Source: Hymenobacter negativus
Lineage (GTDB): Bacteria > Bacteroidota > Bacteroidia > Cytophagales > Hymenobacteraceae
Length of the DNA: 64,000 nt
Direction: 5' to 3'
Assembly: GCF_016056375.1 (NCBI RefSeq)
Contig: NZ_JAEDAE010000001.1
Span: 1 to 64,000 of the forward strand
In this document: positions 57,708 to 64,000 of the stretch, one piece after another
Layout: each line of letters begins with the position of its first letter
Position numbering within the stretch: the first letter of the stretch is position 1
Translations under genes and position numbers: made by a program
Notes under the pieces: model-generated
Database searches by the model: none
Told to the model about the DNA's origin: nothing
What the model saw: only the letters and a program-made list of their open reading frames with translations

Positions 57708-58280
57708 ATGAGAAACCTCCGCATCCTGGCCCACATCTCCCTAGACGGCGTCATCCAACATGAAAACGACGCCCAATTCACGCACGGCGACTGGACGACG
57801 CCCTACCGCACCCCGGCCGGGCTGGCCGCCGTGCTCGAAGCCCAAGGCCGCCGTTTCGATTTGCTGCTGGGCCGTCGCACCTACGACCTGTGGGCCGGCT
57901 ATTGGCCCAACGCCGGCGATACCCCGATTGCGAATGGAATAAACACGGCCACCAAATACGTGGCCACCCACCGGCCCGACAGCCTCGTCTGGGGCCCGGC
58001 CCAGGGCGTAGGCCCCGACATTGCGGAAGCCATTCGTGCCCTCAAGGCCACCGCCGGCCCCGACCTCGTGGTGTGGGGCAGCACCACGCTGACCTCAGCG
58101 CTGCTCGACGCGGGGCTAGTGGATGAGGTGGTGCTGCTAACGTACCCGGTGCTGCTGGGCCAGGGCAAGCGCCTGTTTTCGGACAGCATCACCGCGCGCG
58201 AGCTAGCCTTCGTCGGCTCGCAGGCCACGCCTTCGGGCGTGCTCGTCAGCACGTACCGGTATGTAGGAGCGCTGCAGTAA
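57708..58280 (+). CDS. dihydrofolate reductase/RibD C-terminal family protein
   Basis: 190 residues from the ATG at 57708. The fold is that of the RibD_C/YyaP group: RILAHISLDGVIQHEN at the N-terminus, LLLGRRTYDLWAGYWP, and VWGSTTLTSALLDAGLVDEVVLLTYPVLLGQGKRLF near the C-terminus, where G-S-x-x-L and the P-V-L-L-G-x-G-x-x-L-F block are diagnostic. These are NADPH-dependent reductase-like proteins; most have unknown substrates. It stands alone and is divergent from the TonB-like gene. Confidence 0.9.
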   Translation: MRNLRILAHISLDGVIQHENDAQFTHGDWTTPYRTPAGLAAVLEAQGRRFDLLLGRRTYDLWAGYWPNAGDTPIANGINTATKYVATHRPDSLVWGPAQGVGPDIAEAIRALKATAGPDLVVWGSTTLTSALLDAGLVDEVVLLTYPVLLGQGKRLFSDSITARELAFVGSQATPSGVLVSTYRYVGALQ

Positions 58281-58291
58281 GGCTATCAACG

Positions 58292-58969
58292 CTACTGCCC
58301 AAACCGGTAGCGCAGGCCCAGCGCGGCACTGCCGATAAAGTCGGGGCGGGTAAGGTCACGGTTGGTGGTGATGTCGAAATTCAATTCGAAGCGGGAACTG
58401 AGGCGGTAGCGCGCGGCCAGGCCCGCCGTGAGGAGCCAGTTGTTGGTGGCGTTGCGGACAGCAAATGGCGCCGATTGGGTGCTGCCGGAAAACCTGTCGA
58501 TTTGGGTGCCGCGGGAGTAGCGCGCGGCGTGCACCAGTCCAACGCCGCCCAGCACATCGAACTGCAGCCGGTGGGCAGGCTGGCGCGTGAGGGTATAGCG
58601 GGCCAGGGCCGAAACCGACGTGGTGCGCACGGTGTAGGTATTGCTGTATTGATAGTAAACGGCCGCGCCGGAGCCATCGTAAAAATAGCCGTCATAGGCG
58701 TATCTGCTGGTGCGCCCGCAGTAGGCCGCGCCCAGCTCCAGGGCTAGGCGGGGCCGCAGCTGGTAGCCGGCCGTGAGCTGCACCGGCACCCGGAAGCCGG
58801 TGTCGCCATAGCGCAGGTCGCCCAGGTTTTGGTAGTTGCTGTGGTAAGCCCCCAGGCCGATATAGAAGCGCCGGGCGGTGGGCGCATCGGCAACGGTAGT
58901 GGTTTGGGCGAGGGCGGGCAGGGCGGCCGTGCAGAGCAGGCCGCCGAGCGCGAAGGTAAGGAAACGCAT
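58292..58969 (-). CDS. outer-membrane beta-barrel protein (OmpA/PorT-like)
   Basis: 225 residues from the ATG at 58969. Signal peptide MRFLTFALGGLLCTAALPALA. The mature protein has alternating beta-strand patterns (FYIGLGAYHSNYQNLG, VQLTAGYQLRPRLALELGAAY, FDVLGGVGLVHAARY, WLLTAGLAARYRLSSRFELNFDI) and ends AALGLRYRFGQ, the C-terminal strand of small OMP barrels with about eight strands. No peptidoglycan-binding domain. It shares the gap 58970-59207, with its LytTR-like site, with the divergent secreted protein. Confidence 0.85.
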   Translation of the reverse strand: MRFLTFALGGLLCTAALPALAQTTTVADAPTARRFYIGLGAYHSNYQNLGDLRYGDTGFRVPVQLTAGYQLRPRLALELGAAYCGRTSRYAYDGYFYDGSGAAVYYQYSNTYTVRTTSVSALARYTLTRQPAHRLQFDVLGGVGLVHAARYSRGTQIDRFSGSTQSAPFAVRNATNNWLLTAGLAARYRLSSRFELNFDITTNRDLTRPDFIGSAALGLRYRFGQ

Positions 58970-59084
58970 GGATGTAGAACGGAAAGAGACCAGAATATTG
59001 CCAAGAGCACACTGGTGGCCCCAGCGTTGCACGGCCGAAACCTAAATCCGCACAAAAGCGCCGCCCGCTGGTCGGTCCCGGCCG

Positions 59085-59114
59085 ACGGTTCATCCCCTTC
59101 ATCCGACGCTTCGG
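59085..59114 (+). promoter_or_regulatory. putative LytTR-binding direct repeats before the secreted TPR-like gene
   Basis: ACGGTTCAT (59085-59093) and ACGCTTCGG (59106-59114) with a 12-base spacer. Surrounding bases are also shared with the site at 53259 (GACGGTTCATCC, CATCCGACG). The -7-like CACCTTTG begins 63 bases after the site start, against 64 in the receptor promoter. The ATG at 59208 is 93 bases on. Divergent 58969 could also respond. Confidence 0.6.
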
Positions 59115-59207
59115 GAACACCCATTTCCGACCGGCCCGGCCCGCTGCCACCTTTGAATCATCAATCACGGCAACCATTCCTTCACTCACACCATCAGCCC
59201 TCATTTT

Positions 59208-59918
59208 ATGAAAACCCTCGTTCTCACCCTCGCTTTCGCCGCCGCCTCGCTCGCCGCCAGCGCCCAGGCCCAACCGGCTGCTATTGCTCCGGCTGCCACA
59301 GCCGCTGCGCCTGCCGATGCCTACACCACGATGATGAGCGCCACCATCGCCGAGCTGATGAGCACCGGAGACCCGGCCGCCCTCAAGGCCGTGGCGGCCA
59401 AGCTGGAGCGCGCTGCCACCGTGGCCCCCACCGACTGGCTGCCCCGCTACTACCAGGCGTATGCACTGGTGGTGAATAGCTTCACGAGCAAGGAGGACGG
59501 CGACACCAAAGACAAAACCCTCGACCAGGCCGAAGCGGCCCTCGGCCAGGCCCGCCAGCTGCACGGCGATGCCTCGGAGCTGCTCACCCTGCAAGCCTAC
59601 CTCTACCAGGCCCGCCTGAGCATTGCGCCCATGGCCCGCTCGCAGCAATATTCCGAAATGGTGGGCGAAGCCGTGGCCCAGGCCCAGGCCATGAACCCCG
59701 CCAACCCGCGTCCCTACCTGGTAGAGGCCAACAACGTGTACTTCACGCCCAAGATGTTCGGCGGCGGGGCCGAGGCTGCTAAGCCGCTTTACGAGCAGGC
59801 CCAAGCCAAATTTGCCGCCTTTGTGCCCGCCGGCCTGCTCATGCCTAGCTGGGGCGAGCGCCAGTTGCAAGTCCGCCTGAAGCAGTACGAAACGCCCGCC
59901 ACGGCCGCCGCGAAGTAG
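59208..59918 (+). CDS. secreted helical protein of unknown function
   Basis: 236 residues. Signal peptide MKTLVLTLAFAAASLAASAQA, then an Ala/Pro-rich linker to about residue 38. The rest is helical with TPR-like spacing: KLERAATVAPTDWLPRYYQAYAL, LDQAEAALGQARQLHGDASELLTLQAYLYQARL, and AQAMNPANPRPYLVEANNVYFTP, then a C-terminal helix. I call it TPR-like only from this pattern. It has a LytTR-type site upstream and lies 83 bases before the LytS-type kinase gene, which makes it a likely target of that system. Confidence 0.82.
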   Translation: MKTLVLTLAFAAASLAASAQAQPAAIAPAATAAAPADAYTTMMSATIAELMSTGDPAALKAVAAKLERAATVAPTDWLPRYYQAYALVVNSFTSKEDGDTKDKTLDQAEAALGQARQLHGDASELLTLQAYLYQARLSIAPMARSQQYSEMVGEAVAQAQAMNPANPRPYLVEANNVYFTPKMFGGGAEAAKPLYEQAQAKFAAFVPAGLLMPSWGERQLQVRLKQYETPATAAAK

Positions 59919-60001
59919 GGTGGTAGATGCTTGAAATTAGGCAGTAAGATGAGCCTGCCGGGCCTTTTAAATTCCATATCTACCCCCAGTCCCTTACTTT
60001 G

Positions 60002-61114
60002 ATGGAAACTTGCCCGCCCACTGCCGTGCTGCCGCCCCACCCGCCCCTTGCCCAGCCCTGGATAACGACCTCCGAGCACTCGCAGCTGCGCAGCATCTGG
60101 AAGCGGCGCTGGTGGATACTGCTGGGCACGGCAGGCTTCGCGTTTTCCAACGAACACCAGCCCTGGCTGCATCCGGTGAACTACGCCATCAGCTTTGCCA
60201 TTTCGCTGGCGTATTTTGTGGGGCTGTGGCTGGCCAATGGCTACACCGGCGACTGGCTCAATCGGCACCAGGGCTGGACGGAGCGCCCCATGCGCCGCCT
60301 GCTGCTCACGGTGGGGGCCTCGGTGCTGGCCTCGTTTTCGGTGATTCTGGTGATGGGCGAGTTCATTACCGTGGTGCTATGGCACAAGGACCCCTTCTTT
60401 CCGTTTCGGCACAACGTGGCCGGGCAGGTGGTGGCCCCGCTGGTGATGACGGTGATTATCTCGCTGTTTATGCACTCGCGCTCCTTTCTGCTGGGCTGGC
60501 GCGAAGCCACGGTGCGCGTCGAGCGCCTCGAAAAGGAAACCGCCGTGGCCCGCCTCGACTCCCTGCGCCGGCAGGTGGACCCGCATTTTCTGTTCAATTC
60601 GCTGAACGCGCTGACCAGCCTGGTGGAGGAAAACGATCCCGCCCGTGCCGTGCGCTTCATCCGGCAGCTCTCGCAGGTGTACCGCTACGTGCTCGACAGC
60701 GAAAACCAGGAGCTGGTGCCGCTGGCCGATGAAGTTGCCTTCGCCGAAAGCTACCTGTACCTGCAGAAAACCCGCCTCGGCGAGGCGTTGGCCGTGGAAA
60801 TGGACCTGCCACCCGCCGCCGTGACCCCGTACTACGTGCCGCCGCTGGCCCTGCAGCTGCTGCTCGAAAACGTGCTCAAGCACAACGCCGCCTACCAAAC
60901 CGACCCGCTGCACCTGCGCGTGACGCTGGACCCGGCCGCCCACACCCTCACCGTGCGCAACACCCGCCGCCCGCGCCGCTTGGCCCCGGGCGAATCGTCG
61001 GGCCGGGGCTTGGCCAACCTGGCCGCCCGCTACGCATTCCTCACCGACAAGCCGGTGGTGAGCGGGGAGGAGAACGGCGAGTTTGTGGTAACGCTGCCGC
61101 TTTTAGTCATTTAA
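60002..61114 (+). CDS. LytS-type sensor histidine kinase (His_kinase domain)
   Basis: 370 residues from the ATG at 60002. Four membrane helices (about 38-55, 62-80, 97-120 and 140-158) form the sensor part. The His_kinase domain then has the phospho-accepting histidine in RQVDPHFLFNSLNALTSLV, the N-box in LLLENVLKHNA, and the G-box SSGRGLANLAARY. This is the small Bacteroidota LytS/AlgZ-like kinase class that pairs with LytTR regulators; the regulator gene follows after 107 bases. Confidence 0.93.
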   Translation: METCPPTAVLPPHPPLAQPWITTSEHSQLRSIWKRRWWILLGTAGFAFSNEHQPWLHPVNYAISFAISLAYFVGLWLANGYTGDWLNRHQGWTERPMRRLLLTVGASVLASFSVILVMGEFITVVLWHKDPFFPFRHNVAGQVVAPLVMTVIISLFMHSRSFLLGWREATVRVERLEKETAVARLDSLRRQVDPHFLFNSLNALTSLVEENDPARAVRFIRQLSQVYRYVLDSENQELVPLADEVAFAESYLYLQKTRLGEALAVEMDLPPAAVTPYYVPPLALQLLLENVLKHNAAYQTDPLHLRVTLDPAAHTLTVRNTRRPRRLAPGESSGRGLANLAARYAFLTDKPVVSGEENGEFVVTLPLLVI

Positions 61115-61124
61115 CAATTACCAT

Positions 61125-61213
61125 TTATCATTTAACACCCGGTAGGTTTGCAGCGGGGCTGTTGGCACCCACCGAATCCGACTTACGCCGGGCTGTTAAA
61201 TGTTAAATGATAA
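61125..61213. repeat. 13-base perfect inverted repeat between the kinase and regulator genes
   Basis: TTATCATTTAACA (61125-61137) is the exact reverse complement of 61201-61213. TCATTTAACA is also repeated directly at 61107-61116, and the right arm is preceded by TGTTAAA. It lies across the kinase-regulator gap and ends nine bases before the likely regulator start. It may form a hairpin that lowers regulator expression, or be another palindromic element. Confidence 0.65.
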
Positions 61214-61221
61214 CCGTGATA

Positions 61222-62022
61222 ATGAAGCTAACTGCCCTCATCGTTGAAGACGAACCCCTCGCCGCCCGGCGCCTGGCCGACATGCTGGCCCGCCAGCCCG
61301 AGCCGCTCGAAATCCTCGGCACGGCCGAATCGGTGGCGCAGGCGGTGAGCTTGTTGCGGGAAATATCGCCCGACGTGCTGTTTCTCGACATCAACCTGGC
61401 CGATGGGCTGAGCTTCGAGATTTTTGAGCAGGTGGCGGTGCGCTGCCCGGTCATCTTCACTACCGCCTACGACCAGTATGCCCTGCAAGCCTTCAAGGTG
61501 AACAGCGTGGATTACCTGCTCAAGCCCATCGATGCCGACGAGCTGGCCGCCGCCCTTGCCAAGCTACGCCAGCGCCTGCCCGCCGCGCCCGCCCCAGCCG
61601 CCGCCCCACCGGCCTTCGACCCCGCGCTGCTGGCCCAGCTCGTGCAGCAGATGCAGCAGAGCGCGCCGCCCGCCGCCAGCTACAAAACCCAGTTTGTGGT
61701 GCGCGTGGGCGAGCACCTGAAAGTGGTGCCGCTCGACCAGATTGCCTACTTCTTCAGCCTCGAAAAAGCTACCTTCCTGCAAACCACCGAGGGCCGCAAG
61801 TTCGTGGTAGACTACACGATGGACCAGCTCGAAACGCTGCTCGACCCGCGTCGCTTCTTCCGCCTCAATCGCGCCTACCTGGCCCAGCAGTCGGCCATTC
61901 AAGACATCATCCACTACGCCAACTCGCGCCTGCAAACCGTGCTCAAGCCCACCGCCCCCGATGCCCAGGTGCTGGTGAGCCGCGAGAAGGTGAACGTGTT
62001 CAAGAGCTGGCTGGATAGGTAG
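61222..62022 (+). CDS. LytTR-type response regulator
   Basis: 266 residues from the ATG at 61222 (an ATG at 61207 adds five residues and would overlap the dyad). Receiver domain: acidic pair in LIVEDEPLAARRL, phospho-acceptor D in VLFLDINLADGLSFEIF, then TTAYDQYALQAFKVNSVDYLLKPI with the switch Thr and Lys. A Pro/Ala-rich linker (about 115-145) leads to the LytTR DNA-binding domain (VRVGEHLKVVPLDQIAYFFS, FFRLNRAYLAQQSAI, VLVSREKVNVFKSWL). It is a likely regulator of the two promoters with LytTR repeats at 53259 and 59085. Confidence 0.94.
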   Translation: MKLTALIVEDEPLAARRLADMLARQPEPLEILGTAESVAQAVSLLREISPDVLFLDINLADGLSFEIFEQVAVRCPVIFTTAYDQYALQAFKVNSVDYLLKPIDADELAAALAKLRQRLPAAPAPAAAPPAFDPALLAQLVQQMQQSAPPAASYKTQFVVRVGEHLKVVPLDQIAYFFSLEKATFLQTTEGRKFVVDYTMDQLETLLDPRRFFRLNRAYLAQQSAIQDIIHYANSRLQTVLKPTAPDAQVLVSREKVNVFKSWLDR

Positions 62023-62046
62023 CGTCAGGGTAAAAAAACGTCCTGC

Positions 62047-62859
62047 TCACCCCTCCAGCCAGGCTTTCAGGGCGGGGGCTTTCTCGCGGCTCACTAGGAT
62101 TTCTTCGGCCGGGGCAGGGTGCAATTCGACCATTAGCTTGCCGCCGAAATGTGGGTGCAGGCGGCGCACGGACGGCAATTGGGCGATGATTTGGCGGTTG
62201 AGTCGGAAGAACCGGGCCGGGTCGAGCAGGCCTTCGAGCTGCTCTAAAGTGTAGTCGAGCACGAAGCGACGGCCGTCGGTGGCCACCAGCGTCACAGTTT
62301 CGTTCCGGCTCAGAAACCAAGCCGCTTCGGCCACCGGCAGGGGCAGCATCTGCTCGCCCTGCCGCACCAGAAACCGCGTTTTGTAGGGCCGCAGGGTATC
62401 GAGCATGCGCTCGATGGAATTAAGGGCTAAGAGTGAAGAATTAGGAGTTGAAACTGCAGAATCTGTCGCATCAACTTTCAACTCTTCACTTCTAACCCTT
62501 AATGTTGACCACTGCTGCAGCTTGGCCAGGGCAGCTTGCAGCTCGGCCAGCTTCACCGGCTTCAGCAGATAGGCCACGCTGTGGGCCTGGAAGGCGCGGA
62601 TGGCATACGCATCGAAGGCGGTGGTGAAGATGACCGGACTGGGCACTACGGCCTGCTCCCAGATTTCGAGGCTGAGCCCATCGGCCAGTTGGATATCGCT
62701 CAGAACAAGGTCAGGCGCGGGGTGGGCGGCCAGCCAGGTCAGAGCGCCGGCCACGGTGTCAAGCACGGCCAGCACCTGCGCGTTGGGGGCGGCTTGCAGC
62801 AGCAGGCGTTGCAGGCGCTCGGCGGCGGGGTACTCGTCTTCGAGGAGGAGAACGGTCAT
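62047..62859 (-). CDS. LytTR-type response regulator with palindrome-derived linker
   Basis: 270 residues. Receiver domain: LLLEDEYPAAERL, phospho-acceptor D in LVLSDIQLADGLSLEIW, and SVAYLLKPV. LytTR domain: VRQGEQMLPLPVAEAAWFLS, FFRLNRQIIAQ and ILVSREKAPALKAWL. The linker at about residues 119-147 (LRVRSEELKVDATDSAV and on to SSLLALNS) is encoded by an AT-rich palindrome at 62420-62502 and is unlike the rest of the gene. Its end is 24 bases from the end of the other LytTR gene, so the two pairs face each other. It is preceded by its kinase gene, nine bases upstream. Confidence 0.93.
   Translation of the reverse strand: MTVLLLEDEYPAAERLQRLLLQAAPNAQVLAVLDTVAGALTWLAAHPAPDLVLSDIQLADGLSLEIWEQAVVPSPVIFTTAFDAYAIRAFQAHSVAYLLKPVKLAELQAALAKLQQWSTLRVRSEELKVDATDSAVSTPNSSLLALNSIERMLDTLRPYKTRFLVRQGEQMLPLPVAEAAWFLSRNETVTLVATDGRRFVLDYTLEQLEGLLDPARFFRLNRQIIAQLPSVRRLHPHFGGKLMVELHPAPAEEILVSREKAPALKAWLEG
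62420..62502. repeat. 83-base palindrome inserted in frame in the LytTR gene
   Basis: The arm 62420-62453 (TTAAGGGCTAAGAGTGAAGA and on) pairs with 62476-62502, apart from a seven-base gap and two mismatches; the outer ends are TTAAGGG/CCCTTAA. It is clearly AT-richer than the gene around it and codes for the linker between receiver and LytTR domains, leaving the frame intact. It resembles the palindromic elements found between genes here. Confidence 0.8.
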
Positions 62860-62868
62860 GGTGGCGGG

Positions 62869-63909
62869 TTAGCTCTGGGCCGGTAGCAGGGGCAGTTTTA
62901 CTACGAATTTGCCGTCGGTGGCGCCGGCCTCCACGGTTTGCGCTGCGCCCAGCAGCGTGTAGCGACGGCGCACGTTGGCCAGGCCGGTGCCCGTGCCGGG
63001 CGCAAAACCGGCTGTGCGCAGTCGCAAAGTGTTTTCAACCACCAAAACATCTGGCGCATCGACAGCCACGACTAGCCGCAGGTGCAGCGGGTGCTCGCGC
63101 GAGGCCACGTTGTGCTTCAGTGCATTCTCCACCAATAGCTGCACGCTGAGCGGGGCCACGTGCCGGGATTGGACGGCGGGCGCAATGTTCATTTCGACCC
63201 GTAGATTATCCCGAAAGCGGGCTTTGTGCAGTGCCAGGTAGGTTTCGACGAAGGCCAGCTCCTCGGCCAGGGGCACGGTGGCGCGGCCCTGAGCCAGCAG
63301 TACGTAGCGGTACACGTCGGCCAGTTGCTCCACGAAGTCCTGGGCCGGGGCGTTGTCGGGCTCGATGAGGGCCGAGAGTGTGTTGAGGTTGTTGAACAGA
63401 AAATGCGGGTCGAGCTGGTTTTGCAGAGCCTCCAGCTGGGCCTGGTTCTGGGCGCGGCCCAGCGCCTCGGCGCGGTCCAGGCTGGTCTTCCACTGCTCGA
63501 AGAAATACATGGTTTCGTAGAGCGTGAGCACCGCCACGGTGGGCACCAGGCTGAACCGGACCTGCACCAGCAGCGCCGGGAGCGTGAGGGGAAATTCCTT
63601 GGGAAGCAGCGCGTGCAACGGCAAAATCAGCAACACCGACGTGGCGGCGGTAATCAGCACCGCCAGGCCGGCCAACAGCCAGAGGCGGCGCGGCGTCTGC
63701 TCGGGGCGGGGGAGGCGGGCCAACAGCGCCATCCACAGCTGCCGGTTGGCCAGCCAGTAGCCCGTGGTGAAATACAGCGAAACCACCCAATGCATCAGCA
63801 CCAGTGGCCAGCGCCCATCCGGCTCGTTTGGCAGGCCAACGACAGTAATGGCCAAACTCAGCAGCGGAATGCCTCCCAGCAGAAACCGACGGTCATTGAG
63901 GGCAGGCAT
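62869..63909 (-). CDS. LytS-type sensor histidine kinase (His_kinase domain)
   Basis: 346 residues. Four membrane helices (about 8-26, 34-52, 75-98 and 113-130) and a short coiled coil (FEQWKTSLDRAEALGRAQNQ) lead to the kinase core, with the histidine in NQLDPHFLFNNLNTLSALI, the N-box LLVENALKHNV and the G-box GTGTGLANVRRRY. Partner of the regulator starting nine bases downstream. Its layout is the same as that of the kinase at 60002-61114, but the membrane part differs, so the two probably sense different signals. Confidence 0.93.
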   Translation of the reverse strand: MPALNDRRFLLGGIPLLSLAITVVGLPNEPDGRWPLVLMHWVVSLYFTTGYWLANRQLWMALLARLPRPEQTPRRLWLLAGLAVLITAATSVLLILPLHALLPKEFPLTLPALLVQVRFSLVPTVAVLTLYETMYFFEQWKTSLDRAEALGRAQNQAQLEALQNQLDPHFLFNNLNTLSALIEPDNAPAQDFVEQLADVYRYVLLAQGRATVPLAEELAFVETYLALHKARFRDNLRVEMNIAPAVQSRHVAPLSVQLLVENALKHNVASREHPLHLRLVVAVDAPDVLVVENTLRLRTAGFAPGTGTGLANVRRRYTLLGAAQTVEAGATDGKFVVKLPLLPAQS

Positions 63910-63960
63910 GGGCGAGGCGGCGGGGCGTGAGGTGACAATCCGTCAAAAATAGCGGGCGAA

Positions 63961-64000
63961 TTACGGCATGGCCCACAGCGGCCGGCCCGCCATGGCCAGC
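63961..64000 (-). CDS. possible 3' end of a gene running off the window
   Basis: On the minus strand the last 40 bases read LAMAGRPLWAMP and a TAA stop at 63961-63963, in GC-rich codons like the neighbours. It would be the tail of a gene upstream of the kinase gene. Only 12 codons are visible, so this is weak. Confidence 0.3.
   Translation of the reverse strand, partial: LAMAGRPLWAMP

Overview
The window reads as one contig of a GC-rich member of the Bacteroidota, most likely a Hymenobacter-like bacterium (Cytophagales). The evidence is a TonB-dependent receptor with a carboxypeptidase-like N-terminal domain, an animal/fungal-type (GT3) glycogen synthase, LytS/LytTR two-component pairs, a BlaI/M56 pair, an ECF sigma factor beside a beta-barrel protein, few Shine-Dalgarno sequences, and several promoter-like TAnnTTTG boxes. 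The assignment comes from gene content, not from a search. No rRNA, tRNA, CRISPR array, transposase or integrase was recognised.

Layout. 0-6 kb: a truncated DEAD-box helicase, a methyltransferase, a small ABC module, a CoA-transferase and an unknown conserved protein. 6-11.5 kb (minus strand): rnz, a VUT/YhhQ transporter, a secreted protein and trpS in a tight run, then a STAS protein, a DUF4198 protein and a membrane protein. 11.5-18 kb: glycogen synthase and a GH13 branching-type enzyme, separated by an esterase and a YitT protein. 18-26.4 kb: mixed metabolic and hypothetical genes ending in hutI. 26.4-30 kb: ECF sigma factor, a trans-envelope anti-sigma/barrel candidate and a lipoprotein in one operon. 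30-35.2 kb: phzF-like gene, ruvC, a flippase-like membrane protein and a glycosyltransferase, flanked by two AT-rich islets with unknown genes. 35.2-38.6 kb: an OppC-type permease, a PP2C phosphatase and a DinB protein. 38.6-46.4 kb: an exopolysaccharide block (Wzz, Wzy, Wzx, two glycosyltransferases, a NodB deacetylase). 46.5-48.4 kb: BlaI and an M56 protein that carries POTRA-like repeats. 49.4-53 kb: a tandemly duplicated two-gene module (three-PAS protein plus small CZB-like protein). 53.3-56.4 kb: TonB receptor, lipoprotein and a remnant of a second receptor. 56.4-64 kb: TonB-like protein, reductase, barrel protein, secreted protein, and two LytS/LytTR pairs arranged tail to tail.

How parts may work together. 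The receptor at 53.3 kb and the secreted protein at 59.2 kb share a promoter architecture: two 9-base direct repeats with a 12-base spacer, as LytTR regulators bind, followed at the same distance by a -7-like box. This suggests control by one of the nearby LytTR proteins. A near-perfect 25-base dyad sits directly before blaI and is the obvious candidate operator for the BlaI/M56-POTRA unit. Many intergenic gaps hold long inverted repeats of a few recurring types, and one such palindrome lies in frame inside a LytTR gene.
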